From assembly GCA_902623735.1 (NCBI GenBank), contig CACNUU010000003.1:33767-97766 (forward strand): a stretch of 64,000 nucleotides of DNA, written 5' to 3'. How positions within the stretch are numbered: position 1 is the stretch's first letter; each line of letters opens with the position of its first letter. Source of the stretch: an uncultured Pelagibacteraceae bacterium. GTDB taxonomy: Bacteria > Pseudomonadota > Alphaproteobacteria > Pelagibacterales > Pelagibacteraceae. A program made the translations under genes and the position numbers. The notes beneath the pieces were generated by a model, which saw only the letters and a program-made list of their open reading frames with translations, did not search any database and was not told the origin of the DNA. This document shows positions 40,469-54,400 of this stretch, one piece after another.

Positions 40469-42382
40469 TTATTTTTGTTTTTGTAAAATAATATTCGAAT
40501 TTAATAGATCCAAAATTTTATTTTCAATTGATATATAATCCAGATTTGCAATTTTATACATATTTTCAGGTTTATCTTGATCAATAAAGCTGTCTGGCAA
40601 TGTTAAAGATCTAAATTTCAAATTTGAATCTAAAAGACCTTTTTTTGATAAAAAATCAGCAACATGAGAACCAAAACCACCAATTGATCCTTCTTCAATA
40701 GTTAAAATGGCTTCATGAGTTGTTGCTAATTGCCAAATTAAATTTTCATCTAGAGGTTTTGCAAATCTTGCATCTACTAATGATATATCAATTCCTTTCT
40801 TTTTAAGATTTTCTGTTGCTTTCAATGTTTCTTGCAATCTTGCTCCAAAATTTAATACCACTAATTTTTTACCTTCTTTAATTATTTTAGATTTTCCAAT
40901 TTCAATTTTTTCATTTATATTTGGTAAGGAAATGCCAAGACCGGTACCTCTTGGATACCTAAATGCACAAGGTCTATCATTTATTTCTGTAGAAGTATTA
41001 ATCATTCTTACAAGTTCAGATTCGTCACTTGCTGCCATTACAATAAAGTTTGGTAATGTTGATAAATAGGTTGTATCAAAACTTCCTGCATGGGTAGGTC
41101 CATCTGCACCGACTAGGCCTGCCCTGTCAATTGCAAATCTCACTGGTAAACTTTGTATTGCCACATCATGAACAACTTGATCATATGCTCTTTGTAAAAA
41201 TGTAGAATAAATAGCAGCATAAGGTTTATAATTTTCTGTTGCCAAGCCAGCAGCGAATGTTACAGCGTGTTGTTCAGCTATACCTACATCAAAAGCCCTA
41301 TCTGGAAATTCTTTTTTAAATAAATCAATTCCTGTTCCATCAGGCATTGCAGCAGTAATTGCAACTATTTTACTATCTTTTTTAGCATGCTCTATTAGCG
41401 TGTTTGCGAAAACTTTTGTATAGGAAGGAGTAGAGCTGGTACTTTTAATTTGCTGACCAGTTTTGACATTGAATTTTGATACCCCATGATAGTTGTCTTT
41501 TGCTTGCTCTGCAAAAGAGTAACCTCTGCCTTTTTTTGTCTTTATATGAATTAAGATTGGACCTTCGTGTTTTGTATCTCTTGCATTCTTTAATATTGGG
41601 ACAAGAGAATTAAGGTCATGTCCATCAATTGGACCTATGTAATAAAATCCAAGAGAACTGAATAATGTACCACCAGAAACTGCAGATCTTAAAAGATCTT
41701 CAGCTTTACCTGCTTTCGCGCTAAATCTTTTTGAAAAAGCAGAAGTTATTAACTTAATTGTTTCTCTTAAGCTAAAATAAATTTTACCTGAAAAAATTTT
41801 AGCCAAATAAGTTCCCATCGCGCCTACTGGTCTTGCAATTGACATATCATTGTCATTTAAAATTACGATCATTTTAGTTTTAGATGCTCCAGCATTATTC
41901 ATTGCTTCGTAAGCCATGCCAGCACTTATTGCACCATCACCAATTACAGCAATTACATTATCAGATTTATTCGAAAGTTTGTTTGCTTCAGCTATCCCAA
42001 GTGCAGAAGAAATAGACGTTGAACTATGCGCTGCACCAAAAGTATCATATTCGCTCTCTGATCTTTTTGTGAATCCTGATAAACCACCTCCTTGTCTTAA
42101 AGTCCTCATTTTGTCTTTTCTTCCTGTGAGAATTTTATGCGGGTAGCATTGATGTCCAACATCCCAAATCAATTTATCTTTTGGAGTATTAAAAACATAA
42201 TGGAGGGCTACAGTTAACTCAACCACACCCAAGCTTGCTCCCAAATGGCCACCTGTAACAGACACCGCATCAACCATCTCTTCTCTCACCTCATCTGCGA
42301 CTTCTTGTAATTGAGACTCTTTTATTTTTTTTAAATCTGATGGAAAATTTATCTGATTTAGATATTTAAATTTTTTTATCAT
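40469..42382 (-). CDS. dxs: 1-deoxy-D-xylulose-5-phosphate synthase
   Basis: 637 aa TPP enzyme. [21 protein letters not shown] and [15 protein letters not shown] at the N-terminus, the TPP motif [19 protein letters not shown] with NDNDMSI, and [17 protein letters not shown] in the second domain. It makes DXP from pyruvate and glyceraldehyde 3-phosphate for isoprenoid, thiamine and pyridoxal synthesis. Overlaps ispA by 4 bp in the conserved xseB-ispA-dxs order. Confidence 0.97.
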   Translation of the reverse strand: MIKKFKYLNQINFPSDLKKIKESQLQEVADEVREEMVDAVSVTGGHLGASLGVVELTVALHYVFNTPKDKLIWDVGHQCYPHKILTGRKDKMRTLRQGGGLSGFTKRSESEYDTFGAAHSSTSISSALGIAEANKLSNKSDNVIAVIGDGAISAGMAYEAMNNAGASKTKMIVILNDNDMSIARPVGAMGTYLAKIFSGKIYFSLRETIKLITSAFSKRFSAKAGKAEDLLRSAVSGGTLFSSLGFYYIGPIDGHDLNSLVPILKNARDTKHEGPILIHIKTKKGRGYSFAEQAKDNYHGVSKFNVKTGQQIKSTSSTPSYTKVFANTLIEHAKKDSKIVAITAAMPDGTGIDLFKKEFPDRAFDVGIAEQHAVTFAAGLATENYKPYAAIYSTFLQRAYDQVVHDVAIQSLPVRFAIDRAGLVGADGPTHAGSFDTTYLSTLPNFIVMAASDESELVRMINTSTEINDRPCAFRYPRGTGLGISLPNINEKIEIGKSKIIKEGKKLVVLNFGARLQETLKATENLKKKGIDISLVDARFAKPLDENLIWQLATTHEAILTIEEGSIGGFGSHVADFLSKKGLLDSNLKFRSLTLPDSFIDQDKPENMYKIANLDYISIENKILDLLNSNIILQKQK

Positions 42383-43251
42383 TTTTCTCTATTCAAAATA
42401 AAACTTAATGTTTTTGAAAGCTCTTCTGATCTAGGACCATATTTTTTAACATTATTATTTATTTTTAAAATTAAATTCCGAGCATATTTAATAGTATTTT
42501 TATATCCCAGTAAACTAATTAAAGTTGCCTTACCTTTCTTTTTATCTTTTCCTGTTTTTTTTCCTGCTATCGATGATTTACCTTTATAATCAATTAAGTC
42601 ATCTGCGACTTGGAAAAGTAATCCTATATCAGATCCTATCTTTTCAAATCTTTTAATTTCTTTGTGATTTTTATTCTTAATTATTAATGGAGCGACACAA
42701 CAAAAACTAAATAATTTTCCAGTTTTTTTTATTTCCATCTCTATTACTCTTTTTTTAGAAATCTTTTTATTTTCAAAATCCAAATCTAAATATTGTCCTC
42801 CTGCTATGCCTAAGTGACCAGAACATTTTGAAATTTTATTAATTAAATTATTTTTGATTTTTTCGCTAAGATTTAGACTATTAAAACTTAGAATCTCAAA
42901 TGCCATTGTTAAAAGAGAATTACCCGCAAGAACAGCTGTTGACTCACCAAATTTGATATGAGCAGCTGGTTTTCCTCTCCTTAATTTATCATTATCCATA
43001 CAAGGTAAATCATCATGAATAAGTGAATAGGCATGAATACACTCAACTGCTGCACCAATAATTATTAATGAATTATAGTTAATTTTAAATATTGATCCAA
43101 CATCAATAAGTATTTTTGATCTTATTTTTTTTCCACCAGAAAAGAGACCATATTTCATTGGAATAATAAGATTGGACTTTTTTTGTTTTTTTATGAATTT
43201 TTTTAAAAAAATATTTGTGTCTTTTGCAATTTTTTGCAGTTTATTTTGCAT
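42379..43251 (-). CDS. ispA: Farnesyl/geranyl diphosphate synthase (IspA)
   Basis: 290 aa. Motifs: [12 protein letters not shown], first Asp-rich [13 protein letters not shown] (with the extra residues of short-chain bacterial enzymes), [12 protein letters not shown], and second Asp-rich [12 protein letters not shown]. It makes geranyl and farnesyl diphosphate in the isoprenoid pathway supplied by Dxs just downstream. It overlaps xseB by 11 bp and dxs by 4 bp. Confidence 0.94.
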   Translation of the reverse strand: MQNKLQKIAKDTNIFLKKFIKKQKKSNLIIPMKYGLFSGGKKIRSKILIDVGSIFKINYNSLIIIGAAVECIHAYSLIHDDLPCMDNDKLRRGKPAAHIKFGESTAVLAGNSLLTMAFEILSFNSLNLSEKIKNNLINKISKCSGHLGIAGGQYLDLDFENKKISKKRVIEMEIKKTGKLFSFCCVAPLIIKNKNHKEIKRFEKIGSDIGLLFQVADDLIDYKGKSSIAGKKTGKDKKKGKATLISLLGYKNTIKYARNLILKINNNVKKYGPRSEELSKTLSFILNREK

Positions 43252-43486
43252 ATCTCTTCTTAGTTATCTTTAATATTTTTTCTTTAGTTTTTTCATTTAT
43301 TTTTTTAATATTTTTTTGAAATTTTTTTTCAATTATAGAATTAAGTTTTAATAAGTTTTGATAATTTTCTGACGAATTTTCTAAATCTTTTTGATTTTCC
43401 AATTCTTCTATCATTTTATTTGCCTCTTTAGTTAATTCTTCAAGAGAAAAGTCGTCATAATTATTTGGTAAATTTTTATCTTTCAT
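43241..43486 (-). CDS. xseB: Exodeoxyribonuclease VII small subunit
   Basis: 81 aa. The core FSLEELTKEANKMIEELENQKDLENSSENYQNLLKL is the two-helix XseB fold; the family normally reads FE-AL-ELE-IV--LE--L-LE-S---Y--G. A lysine-rich tail extends it. Binds XseA (not in this window) to form the single-strand DNA exonuclease. Position before ispA-dxs is the standard order. Confidence 0.85.
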   Translation of the reverse strand: MKDKNLPNNYDDFSLEELTKEANKMIEELENQKDLENSSENYQNLLKLNSIIEKKFQKNIKKINEKTKEKILKITKKRYAK

Positions 43487-43506
43487 ATATTAATCTGAAT
43501 TAATAC

Positions 43507-44442
43507 ATGAAAATTAATCTTGTAAATATTAAAAAAGCAAAAAAATTACTTGATAAGGGTGATTGTGTAGCTGTACCGACCGAAACTGTTTATGGATTAG
43601 CGGGAAATGCCTACTCAGATAACGCCAGTAAAAAAATATTCATATTAAAGAAAAGACCAAAATACAATCCTTTGATAGTTCATTATAGATATATAAGATG
43701 CTTGAAAAAAGATTGTGAGTTAAATCATGACTTTTTTAAGCTCTATAAAAAGCTTTGCCCTGGGCCAGTCACATTTGTACTAAATCTAAAAAAAGATTCT
43801 AGAATCTCAAGGTTTGTTACTAACAATAAAAGTAGCTTAGCTATAAGGTTTCCTAAACATCCGGTGATAAGAGGCTTGCTTAAAAAAATAGAATATCCTT
43901 TAGCTGCACCAAGTGCAAATTTGACAACTAGGTTAAGCGCAGTATCTTCTGCAGATGTTAAAGAAGATTTTGGAAAAAAAATTAAATATATTCTAGAAGG
44001 TGGAAAATCATCATTAGGATTAGAGTCTACAATAATTGATTTAAGGAATAAACCAACTATTCTTAGATTGGGTGCTTTAGAAATTTCATCTTTGAAAAAA
44101 ATATTAAAGAAAAAAGTTTTAATTGATTTAAATTCAAAAAAAGTCCAAGCACCAGGTCAGTTGAAATTACATTATTCCCCAGGTTTACCGATCAGGTTGA
44201 ATGCTAAAAATATCGGTGATAATGAGGCAGGTTTATTTTTAAAAAAAACAAAAAAATTAAGAAAAAATTATTTTTATCTTTCTAAAAGTGGAAGTTTAAA
44301 TCAAGCTGCTAAAAATTTATATTCTACTCTTAGAAAAATTAAAAAAAGTAAGTATAAATCTATCGCTGTTGAAAAAATACCTAATTTCGGCTTAGGCAAA
44401 ACTATCAATGATAGATTAATTCGTGCTTCAAGATATCAATGA
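43507..44442 (+). CDS. L-threonylcarbamoyladenylate synthase (Sua5/TsaC)
   Basis: 311 aa, so the longer Sua5 form with a C-terminal domain. The YrdC domain has VAVPTETVYGLAGNAYSD, RPKYNPLIVHY, CPGPVTFVL and LAIRFPKHPVIRGLL; the linker and Sua5 domain follow with APGQLKLHYSPGLPI. It makes the threonylcarbamoyl-AMP used for t6A37 in ANN-decoding tRNAs. It overlaps the next ABC ATPase gene by 4 bp. Divergent from xseB across 20 bp. Confidence 0.93.
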   Translation: MKINLVNIKKAKKLLDKGDCVAVPTETVYGLAGNAYSDNASKKIFILKKRPKYNPLIVHYRYIRCLKKDCELNHDFFKLYKKLCPGPVTFVLNLKKDSRISRFVTNNKSSLAIRFPKHPVIRGLLKKIEYPLAAPSANLTTRLSAVSSADVKEDFGKKIKYILEGGKSSLGLESTIIDLRNKPTILRLGALEISSLKKILKKKVLIDLNSKKVQAPGQLKLHYSPGLPIRLNAKNIGDNEAGLFLKKTKKLRKNYFYLSKSGSLNQAAKNLYSTLRKIKKSKYKSIAVEKIPNFGLGKTINDRLIRASRYQ

Positions 44443-45173
44443 GTTATCCATTACAAATTATAAATCTAGGAAAAACATACAAAAATTTGAAAGCTGTTAA
44501 AGATATATCTTTCACGTTGAATAAAGATGAAATTTTAGGAATTCTTGGGCCAAATGGATGTGGAAAAACCACAACCATTGGAATGATTTTGGGCTTGCTC
44601 AAACCCACAAATGGAAAAATTTTAATTTTTGGAGAAGAAATTGAAAAAAAAAGAGTCAAAATTTTAAATAAGTTAAATTTTATTTCACCTTACGTAGAGC
44701 TTCCAAAAAAATTAACAGTTAAACAAAATTTAAAAGTATATGGAAAACTTTATGGTGTTAAAGAATTAAATTTAAAGATTGAATACTTAAGTGAAAAACT
44801 TAGATTAGGAGAAATTTTAGACAAAATAACTGGGGAGCTTTCATCTGGTCAAAAAAATAGGGTTAGCCTAGCTAAATCAATTATTAATGATCCAGAAATA
44901 CTTCTTTTAGATGAGCCTACTGCATCTCTTGACCCAGAAACAGGTGACTATATAAGAAGTTTTTTAGAGGAGTATCAAAAAGAGATGAAAGCATCTATTA
45001 TCTTAGCTTCTCATAATATGTCTGAAGTAGAAAGATTATGCTCTTCAGTACTGATGATGAATAAAGGCAAAATAATTGATAACGGACCGCCAAAAGAGTT
45101 AGTTAATAAGCACGGTCGTAAAAATATGGAAGAGGTTTTTTTGAAACTTAATAGGGAAAATAATGAATATTGA
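44439..45173 (+). CDS. ABC-2 type transporter ATP-binding protein
   Basis: 244 aa. Walker A GPNGCGKTT (36-44), signature LSSGQKNRVSLAKS, Walker B ILLLDEPTASLDPETG, and switch His in ILASHNMSEVE. Similar to NodI/CcmA-type exporter ATPases. It overlaps the permease gene by 11 bp and the Sua5 gene by 4 bp. Exported compound unknown. Confidence 0.9.
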   Translation: MSYPLQIINLGKTYKNLKAVKDISFTLNKDEILGILGPNGCGKTTTIGMILGLLKPTNGKILIFGEEIEKKRVKILNKLNFISPYVELPKKLTVKQNLKVYGKLYGVKELNLKIEYLSEKLRLGEILDKITGELSSGQKNRVSLAKSIINDPEILLLDEPTASLDPETGDYIRSFLEEYQKEMKASIILASHNMSEVERLCSSVLMMNKGKIIDNGPPKELVNKHGRKNMEEVFLKLNRENNEY

Positions 45174-45954
45174 TAAAATGTATGGTCTTTTTTTAAGACA
45201 TTTTTACTTAATTAAAGGATCACTTCCTAGAATTTTAGATTTAATCTATTGGCCAACAATACAAATTATTCTTTGGGGTTTTATTTCAAAGTTTTTTTCT
45301 ATTTATAGTGATTATTATAATAACACTCTTGGAGTAATTCTTACTTGTGCGATATTGTACGATATGCTTTTTAGATCAAGTATCAGTTTTAATATGCTTT
45401 TTTTAGAAGAAATATGGAGTAGAAATTTTACTAATCTTTTTATTGCTCCACTAAAATTAAAAGAAATAATAGTTGCTCTTATTTTTACTGCCTTAGTAAG
45501 ATCATTAATTGGTTTAATACCAGCTATACTTTTAACTTCACCATTATTTGGAATTTCAATCTTAAAACTAGGTTTTCCTTTATTGCTACTATTTTTAAGT
45601 CTATACATTTTTGGTATCACACTTGGTTTATTTGTTTGTTCAGGCTTGATAAGATTTGGTCCGTCATTTGAAAATATTGCATGGTCCTCACTTTTTTTGC
45701 TGGCCCCACTAGGATGTATCTACTATCCAATAGATATACTTCCAAACTTTTTTCAATTCATCGCAAAATCCTTGCCTTTAGTTTATATTTTTGATGAGGC
45801 AAGAAATATTCTATTAAATGATTTGGTAAATTATGATAATTTAAAGTTTGCTTTCATCCTAAATTTATTTTACCTAGTTTGTGGAATTGGCCTATTTTAC
45901 ATATCCTTCATTAAAGCACGTATAAAAGGTACTTTAATTAATATGGGAGAATAA
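45163..45954 (+). CDS. ABC-2 type transporter permease
   Basis: 263 aa with about six hydrophobic helices and no signal peptide, of the ABC2_membrane type (LILRHFYLIKGSLPRILDLIYWP-like start; PLGCIYYPIDILPNFFQFIAKSLPLVYIFDEARNIL near 185-220, the conserved region before the last helices). It works with the ATPase encoded upstream, overlapping by 11 bp, as an exporter of an unknown lipid, polysaccharide or drug-like molecule. It ends 2 bp before the 3' end of the tRNA-Arg gene, which is on the other strand. Confidence 0.86.
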   Translation: MNIDKMYGLFLRHFYLIKGSLPRILDLIYWPTIQIILWGFISKFFSIYSDYYNNTLGVILTCAILYDMLFRSSISFNMLFLEEIWSRNFTNLFIAPLKLKEIIVALIFTALVRSLIGLIPAILLTSPLFGISILKLGFPLLLLFLSLYIFGITLGLFVCSGLIRFGPSFENIAWSSLFLLAPLGCIYYPIDILPNFFQFIAKSLPLVYIFDEARNILLNDLVNYDNLKFAFILNLFYLVCGIGLFYISFIKARIKGTLINMGE

Positions 45955-45956
45955 AA

Positions 45957-46033
45957 TGGCGCGCCTGCTAGGAGTCGAACCCAGAACCTCCTGATCCGAA
46001 GTCAGGCGCTCTATCCAGTTGAGCTACAAGCGC
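45957..46033 (-). tRNA. tRNA-Arg (anticodon TCG)
   Basis: 77 nt including an encoded CCA. Acceptor GCGCTTG pairs with CAGGCGC (7 bp with one G-U) and the discriminator is G. The anticodon arm is CCTGA-CTTCGGA-TCAGG, so the anticodon is TCG (codon CGA), and the T-arm has the GTTCGACTC loop. D-arm TAGCTCAACTGGATAGAGC is normal. Confidence 0.96.
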
Positions 46034-46056
46034 ATATAATATTAATATATCATTTT

Positions 46057-47031
46057 ATGAAAAAAAAAATAACTTTGATTGTAAAAGATACTGACAATAA
46101 CATAAGAGTTGATATTTTTATCAATAAAAAAGACACTGACCTTAGTAGAACAAGAATTAAAAATTTAATTTTAGACAAAAAGCTAAAGATTAATAACAAA
46201 ATTATTATTGATCCCTCAAAAAAAGTTTCTACTGGAGATAATATCATTTTAATCATACCTGAACCAAAAAAAGCTTCTCTTAAACCTTTTGAATATAAAC
46301 TAGATATAATTTATGAGGATAACGACATCATTGTAATAAACAAACCTTCTGGCATAGTTATGCATCCTGGTGCTGGAAATTTTGATAACACAATTGTCAA
46401 TGCACTAGTTAATTACGATAAGAATTCTCTATCAAATATTGGTGATAAGCTCAGACCAGGGATAGTCCATAGAATTGATAAAAATACATCTGGTTTAGTT
46501 GTTGTTGCAAAAAATAATCGATCACATGAAAATTTATCTAATCAATTTAGTGATCATACAATAACTAGAATTTATCAATTGTTAATATGGGGTAAAATAA
46601 GACCTTCTAAAGGAAGAATTGAAACTTTAATTACCAGAAGTTCTAAGAATAGACAGCTGATGGAGGTAAGTCGTGTCAAAGGGAAAAAAGCTATAACAAA
46701 CTATAAAACTTTACAAGTATTTGAAAATAAAAATACTCCAACCTTAAGTTTATTAGAATGTAAACTTGATACTGGAAGAACTCACCAAATAAGAGTTCAC
46801 ATGAATTATTTAGGGCACAGTATAGTAGGTGATGATAAATATAAAAAAAAATTTAAGAAGATGAAAAATATCTCTCCAATAATTGAAAAAAATATAATTT
46901 GTCTCAATAGACAATTTCTTCATGCTTCTACGCTTGGATTCATTCATCCAAAAAAAAATAAAGAAATGATTTTTAAGTCAATTTTACCAAAGGAATTAGA
47001 AAATTTATTAGAAATACTAAGAAAATCGTGA
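46057..47031 (+). CDS. rluD: Ribosomal large subunit pseudouridine synthase (RluD type)
   Basis: 324 aa. N-terminal S4 domain (RVDIFINKKDTDLSRTRIKNLILDKKLKIN), then the PsuI core with GIVHRIDKNTSGLVVVAKN (catalytic Asp in RIDKNTSG), KAITNYKTL and LDTGRTHQIRVHM. It modifies 23S rRNA helix 69 in E. coli. It is followed by rpoH after 46 bp, a conserved arrangement in many alphaproteobacteria. RluC is an alternative; the position beside rpoH favours RluD. Confidence 0.92.
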   Translation: MKKKITLIVKDTDNNIRVDIFINKKDTDLSRTRIKNLILDKKLKINNKIIIDPSKKVSTGDNIILIIPEPKKASLKPFEYKLDIIYEDNDIIVINKPSGIVMHPGAGNFDNTIVNALVNYDKNSLSNIGDKLRPGIVHRIDKNTSGLVVVAKNNRSHENLSNQFSDHTITRIYQLLIWGKIRPSKGRIETLITRSSKNRQLMEVSRVKGKKAITNYKTLQVFENKNTPTLSLLECKLDTGRTHQIRVHMNYLGHSIVGDDKYKKKFKKMKNISPIIEKNIICLNRQFLHASTLGFIHPKKNKEMIFKSILPKELENLLEILRKS

Positions 47032-47041
47032 AAATAAAATA

Positions 47042-47077
47042 TTGAAAAAAAACAAAAATTAATTAGATAAACTCTTA
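47042..47077 (+). promoter_or_regulatory. Candidate rpoH promoter, near-leaderless
   Basis: TTGAAA (47042-47047), a 16-bp spacer and TAGATA (47064-47069) precede the rpoH ATG (47078) by 8 bases; a start site near 47076 would leave almost no leader. No ribosome binding site is visible. By-eye call. Confidence 0.4.
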
Positions 47078-50072
<2,995 letters not shown>

Positions 50073-50073
50073 T

Positions 50074-51405
50074 TTAAGTAATAGATTTTCTTACGATGTT
50101 AATACATTTTTTTAATAACAAAATATTATTAGACTCTCCCATAATTCTTATTTTGGGTTCTGTGCCTGATTTTCTAATAAGCATTCTTCCCTGATTTTTA
50201 ATTAATTTCTCTGACTTTTTTATTGCAGTTTTGCACTTTGTTGAGTTAATTATAGACTTATCCTTTACTCTAATATTTTCCAAGATTTGAGGAGTTGCTT
50301 TAAATGAATTTAACAAGTTACTAGCTTTTTTACCTTTTCGCATTGAAAATAAAATTTCTAATCCAACAAGTAACCCATCCCCTGTTGTTGCAAACTTACC
50401 TAATATTATGTGTCCAGATTGCTCACCTCCTAAATTAAAATTATTTTTTTTCATTTTTTCTTTAACATACCTATCCCCAACTGCAGCTCTAATAAATTTT
50501 ATTTTTTGATCTTTGAAATAATTTTGCAGTCCGTAATTTGACATTAATGTCCCTATAACACCTCCTTTTAATATTCTTTTTTTTTTCCATCTTTTAGCTA
50601 ACATTGCTATAATTTGATCACCATCAATAATTTTACCCTTCTCATCAGATATAATAATACGATCAGCGTCACCATCTAGTGATATTCCAATATCCGCATT
50701 ATATTTCTTAACTAAGTATTTTATTTTCTGCGGAAAAGTTGAACCACATTTATCATTAATATTAAAACCATTTGGAGATATGCCAAATTTATAAACTTTA
50801 GCTCCTAAACTCTTAAAAAGTTTTGGTCCTGATTTATAGCCAGCTCCATTTGCACAGTCTATGGCAATTTTCATACCTTTTAGACTGAAATTTTTTGGAA
50901 AGTTGCTTTTCAATATTTTAATATAAATATCATTTGCATTTTCTAATCTTCTCACCCTTCCTAATGAATTTGGATTTGAAAGATTTTTTGCAACTTTGGC
51001 GTCAATTAATTTTTCTATCTTTTTCTCTATTTTATCTGAAAGTTTTAAACCGTCTGGACCAAATAATTTTAAACCATTATCATAAAAAGGGTTATGAGAA
51101 GCAGTGATCATTATTCCTAAATTAGCTTTCATCTTTTTTGTCAACATAGCTAATCCATTGGTTGGCAATGGTCCAAGAGTATAAACGTGCATACCCGCTG
51201 ACGTTAGACCAGATACAAGAGCTGGCTCTAAAGTATATCCTGATAATCGTGTATCTTTGGCAATTAATGCTGTTTGCTTTATTTTTTTTTGATTTTTGAA
51301 ATATGTTCCTGCTGCCAAGCCAAACTTAAAAAACATTTCTCCATTAATTTTAGAGTTATTAACTCTACCTCTAATTCCATCAGTACCAAAATATTTTTTT
51401 AACAT
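50074..51405 (-). CDS. glmM: Phosphoglucosamine mutase
   Basis: 443 aa. Begins KYFGTDGIRGRVN; phosphoserine Ser103 in MITASHNPFYDNG; metal loop DGDADR around 241-246; C-terminal RKSGTEPKIRIM phosphate-binding loop. It converts GlcN-6-P to GlcN-1-P for UDP-GlcNAc, peptidoglycan and LPS. In the ftsH-folP-glmM order normal for proteobacteria. Confidence 0.96.
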   Translation of the reverse strand: MLKKYFGTDGIRGRVNNSKINGEMFFKFGLAAGTYFKNQKKIKQTALIAKDTRLSGYTLEPALVSGLTSAGMHVYTLGPLPTNGLAMLTKKMKANLGIMITASHNPFYDNGLKLFGPDGLKLSDKIEKKIEKLIDAKVAKNLSNPNSLGRVRRLENANDIYIKILKSNFPKNFSLKGMKIAIDCANGAGYKSGPKLFKSLGAKVYKFGISPNGFNINDKCGSTFPQKIKYLVKKYNADIGISLDGDADRIIISDEKGKIIDGDQIIAMLAKRWKKKRILKGGVIGTLMSNYGLQNYFKDQKIKFIRAAVGDRYVKEKMKKNNFNLGGEQSGHIILGKFATTGDGLLVGLEILFSMRKGKKASNLLNSFKATPQILENIRVKDKSIINSTKCKTAIKKSEKLIKNQGRMLIRKSGTEPKIRIMGESNNILLLKKCINIVRKSIT

Positions 51406-51406
51406 T

Positions 51407-52456
51407 TTAAAATTTGAGGGAGTTAAAAACTTTTATGCTTTGATTAACTTCATTTACATCATGAACTCTTAAAATTTGAACTCCCTGCATTATTGCAAAC
51501 AAACTTGATGATATAGTTCCTCCCAGTCTTTCTTTACTATCATTTTTTCCAGACAAGTTTTTTATAAATCTTTTTCTAGAAGTTCCTAACATTATAGGAA
51601 AACCAAGTGAGTGAAAAATAGAAATGTTTCTTAATAAGGTAATATTATGTTTCAAGTTTTTACCAAAACCAATTCCAGGATCCAAAATAATATTATTATG
51701 TTTAATGCCTACTGTTCTTAAATATTTTATCTTTTTCTCAAAAAAATCATAAATATCTAGTAATACATCTTTATACTTAGGGTTGTTTTGCATTGTAGTT
51801 GGATTTCCTTGCATGTGATGAATAACAAAAGGAATATTCGTTTCTTTTAAAACTTGAATAGTATGATTGTCATATTCAAGACCAGAAACATCATTTACTA
51901 AACTTATTTTATTTTTTATTCCTTTTTTCATTATTGTGCTTTTTCGTGTGTCTAGAGAAATAAATTTTTTCAACTTTTTAATTTTTTTTAAAGTTGGAAA
52001 AACTCTTTTCCACTCCTCATTCACTCTAACCGTCATAGATCCTGGGTTAGTAGCCTCTCCTCCAATATCAAGAATACCGCAACCATCTTTAATTAACTTT
52101 AAAGCATGTTTTACACCTAATTTTTTCTTTAAATATCTTCCACCATCGGAAAAGCTATTGGGAGTTAGGTTCAGGACACCCATCAAAATAGGTAAATTAG
52201 AAAACTTTAAACCTCTAATTTTTTTTTTTTTTGAAATAAGATTGATGTCAAATAAAATTTTTTTACTTATATTTTTTTGTAATTTATTAATTTTATTTAT
52301 ATTTAAAGTTTTCTTACTTTTTCTTGTAATTAACTCAATATTATCAAATGAAATTAAATTGTTTCCATGTAACGGGATTGATATTTTTTTTTTAACTTTT
52401 TCTTTTGATATTGATCCATAGTAAAAATTACACGCTCTTGTGTAATATTTACTCAT
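51407..52456 (-). CDS. folP: Dihydropteroate synthase
   Basis: 349 aa, with the TIM-barrel from about residue 88: LMGVLNLTPNSFSDGG, ILDIGGEATNPGS, ISLDTRKS, NDVSGLEYD, FVIHHMQGNPTTM, DPGIGFGKNLKHN and LGTSRKRFI. It joins p-aminobenzoate to the pterin. An N-terminal extension of roughly 85 residues precedes the barrel and lacks a clear domain; similar extensions occur in other alphaproteobacteria. It follows ftsH by 5 bp and precedes glmM by 1 bp. Confidence 0.94.
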   Translation of the reverse strand: MSKYYTRACNFYYGSISKEKVKKKISIPLHGNNLISFDNIELITRKSKKTLNINKINKLQKNISKKILFDINLISKKKKIRGLKFSNLPILMGVLNLTPNSFSDGGRYLKKKLGVKHALKLIKDGCGILDIGGEATNPGSMTVRVNEEWKRVFPTLKKIKKLKKFISLDTRKSTIMKKGIKNKISLVNDVSGLEYDNHTIQVLKETNIPFVIHHMQGNPTTMQNNPKYKDVLLDIYDFFEKKIKYLRTVGIKHNNIILDPGIGFGKNLKHNITLLRNISIFHSLGFPIMLGTSRKRFIKNLSGKNDSKERLGGTISSSLFAIMQGVQILRVHDVNEVNQSIKVFNSLKF

Positions 52457-52461
52457 ATATT

Positions 52462-54369
52462 TTAATGGACAATTTTTGGTTTTAAACCCATCGCGCCCAA
52501 GGCTGAGCTTTGATCATCCGTATCTTCTGGTTTTTCTAATATTTTATCTTTTGGATAGATATTTTTATTAATTATATTTTCAATTTCTTCACCAGTCAAA
52601 GTTTCATATGTAATCAAAGCTTTTGCAATCTTATGCAGATCATCAATTTTTTCTGTAAGAATTTTTTTGGCTTGATTGTAACCCTCATCTACAAGCTTTC
52701 TAATCTCCTTGTCAATTTTTTGAGCTACTGCTTCAGATACAGACTGGGTTTGAGTAACCGATCTTCCTAAGAAAACTTCTTCTTGATTTTCTCCATATTC
52801 AACAGGTCCCATTTCCTCACTCATCCCATATTTTGTAACCATAGCTCTTGCAAGTTGAGTTGCTTGATTGATGTCTGATCCTGTTCCTCCACCAGCTCCT
52901 GTTGTAATATCATCTTTTCCAAAAATAAGTTCTTCAGCAACTCTACCTCCAAAACATACGGCCAGTCTAGCTTTAAGATATTTAATGGAATATCCGTGTT
53001 TATCTCGTTCTGGTAAATTCATAACCATACCTAAAGCTCTTCCTCTTGGAATAATTGTTGCTTTATGAATTGGATCGTAGCTAGGCATATTAAAAGATAC
53101 TAAAGCATGGCCACCTTCATGATATGCAGTTAACTTTTTCTCATCTTCAGTCATCACCATTGATCTTCTTTCTGCACCCATCATAACTTTATCTTTGGCT
53201 TCTTCAAATTCTATAAGAGTAACAATTCTTTTATTTTTTCTTGCAGCTAACAATGCTGCTTCATTGACAAGATTTGCTAAATCAGCACCTGAAAAACCAG
53301 GCGTTCCTCTTGCTATGGTCCTTAAATTCACATCTGGTGACATCTTAATTTTTTTAACATGAACTTTTAAAATCTTTTCTCTACCAATTATATCAGGATT
53401 TGAAACTACCACTTGTCTATCAAATCTTCCAGGTCTTAACAAAGCTGGATCCAGAACATCGGGTCTATTTGTTGCAGCAATAATTATTACACCCTCATTA
53501 GTATCAAATCCATCCATTTCTACCAGAAGCTGATTGAGAGTTTGTTCTCTTTCGTCGTTACCCCCACCTAATCCTGCACCTCTACTTCTTCCAACAGCAT
53601 CAATTTCATCAATGAAGATTATACATGGAGAATTTTTTTTTCCTTGCTCAAACATATCTCGTACTCTTGATGCACCAACACCTACAAACATCTCAACAAA
53701 GTCTGATCCAGAAATTGTAAAAAATGGTACACCTGCCTCTCCTGCTATAGCTCTTGCTAACAATGTTTTACCTGTACCTGGAGGTCCAACTAATAAAGCT
53801 CCTCTTGGAATTTTTCCTCCCAATCTGCTAAATTTTTTTGGATCTTTTAAAAATTCAACAATCTCCTCAACTTCTTCCTTAGCTTCTTCAACGCCAGCTA
53901 CATCATTAAAAGTCACTTTGCCTTTTAACTCGTTCATCATTTTTGCTTTAGATCTTCCAAAGCCCATTGCACCACCTTTTCCACCTTGCATCTGTCTCAT
54001 AAAGAAAATCCAAACAGCGATTAACAGTAACATGGGAAACCATGACAATAAAACTCCGAATAAAGATGGCATTTTTTCTTCTATTGGCGCAGCAGAAATA
54101 CTTACTCCCTTGTCTGAAAGTTTCTCTATTAAATTTGGATCATTGGGAGCATAAGTTGAAAAACTTTTTCCGTTTGAATAAACTCCTTTTATATTGTTTC
54201 CTTGAATCTCTACCTTTAAGATTTCACCATTATCTACCGACGTTAAAAATTCTGAAAATATAATTTGATTATTTCCTCGAATGTTCGATTGAGGATTTTT
54301 AAACATATTATAAAGGCCTATCGTTAGGAAAACAATAATTGCCCACATTGCCAAATTTTTTAAATTCAT
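52462..54369 (-). CDS. ftsH: ATP-dependent zinc metalloprotease FtsH
   Basis: 635 aa. Two N-terminal transmembrane helices (about 5-22 and 103-123) flank a small periplasmic domain. AAA+ core: Walker A GPPGTGKT (195-202), Walker [31 protein letters not shown]. Zinc site HEGGH (417-421). It extracts and degrades membrane and regulatory proteins, including sigma-32 in E. coli; its partners HflK/HflC and RpoH are both in this window. Upstream 63 bp hold a shared 10-bp motif (54401-54410). Confidence 0.97.
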   Translation of the reverse strand: MNLKNLAMWAIIVFLTIGLYNMFKNPQSNIRGNNQIIFSEFLTSVDNGEILKVEIQGNNIKGVYSNGKSFSTYAPNDPNLIEKLSDKGVSISAAPIEEKMPSLFGVLLSWFPMLLLIAVWIFFMRQMQGGKGGAMGFGRSKAKMMNELKGKVTFNDVAGVEEAKEEVEEIVEFLKDPKKFSRLGGKIPRGALLVGPPGTGKTLLARAIAGEAGVPFFTISGSDFVEMFVGVGASRVRDMFEQGKKNSPCIIFIDEIDAVGRSRGAGLGGGNDEREQTLNQLLVEMDGFDTNEGVIIIAATNRPDVLDPALLRPGRFDRQVVVSNPDIIGREKILKVHVKKIKMSPDVNLRTIARGTPGFSGADLANLVNEAALLAARKNKRIVTLIEFEEAKDKVMMGAERRSMVMTEDEKKLTAYHEGGHALVSFNMPSYDPIHKATIIPRGRALGMVMNLPERDKHGYSIKYLKARLAVCFGGRVAEELIFGKDDITTGAGGGTGSDINQATQLARAMVTKYGMSEEMGPVEYGENQEEVFLGRSVTQTQSVSEAVAQKIDKEIRKLVDEGYNQAKKILTEKIDDLHKIAKALITYETLTGEEIENIINKNIYPKDKILEKPEDTDDQSSALGAMGLKPKIVH

Positions 54370-54400
54370 GAGTATAAAATAAGAATTATTATTAATTTAA

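Noticed and set aside
40464..40492. A-T hairpin ATTATTTT...AAAATAAT between aroC and dxs
   Set aside because: It falls mostly inside the dxs C-terminal codons and has only A-T pairs, so it is expected by chance in such sequence and not a convincing terminator.
51867..52421. 184-codon open frame opposite folP
   Set aside because: Shadow of the lysine-rich folP coding strand, giving a Phe-rich antisense frame; no independent evidence.
53534..54154. 206-codon open frame opposite ftsH
   Set aside because: Antisense shadow of a highly conserved gene; no ribosome binding site and a composition typical of reverse-complement frames (Ser/Pro/Ile rich).
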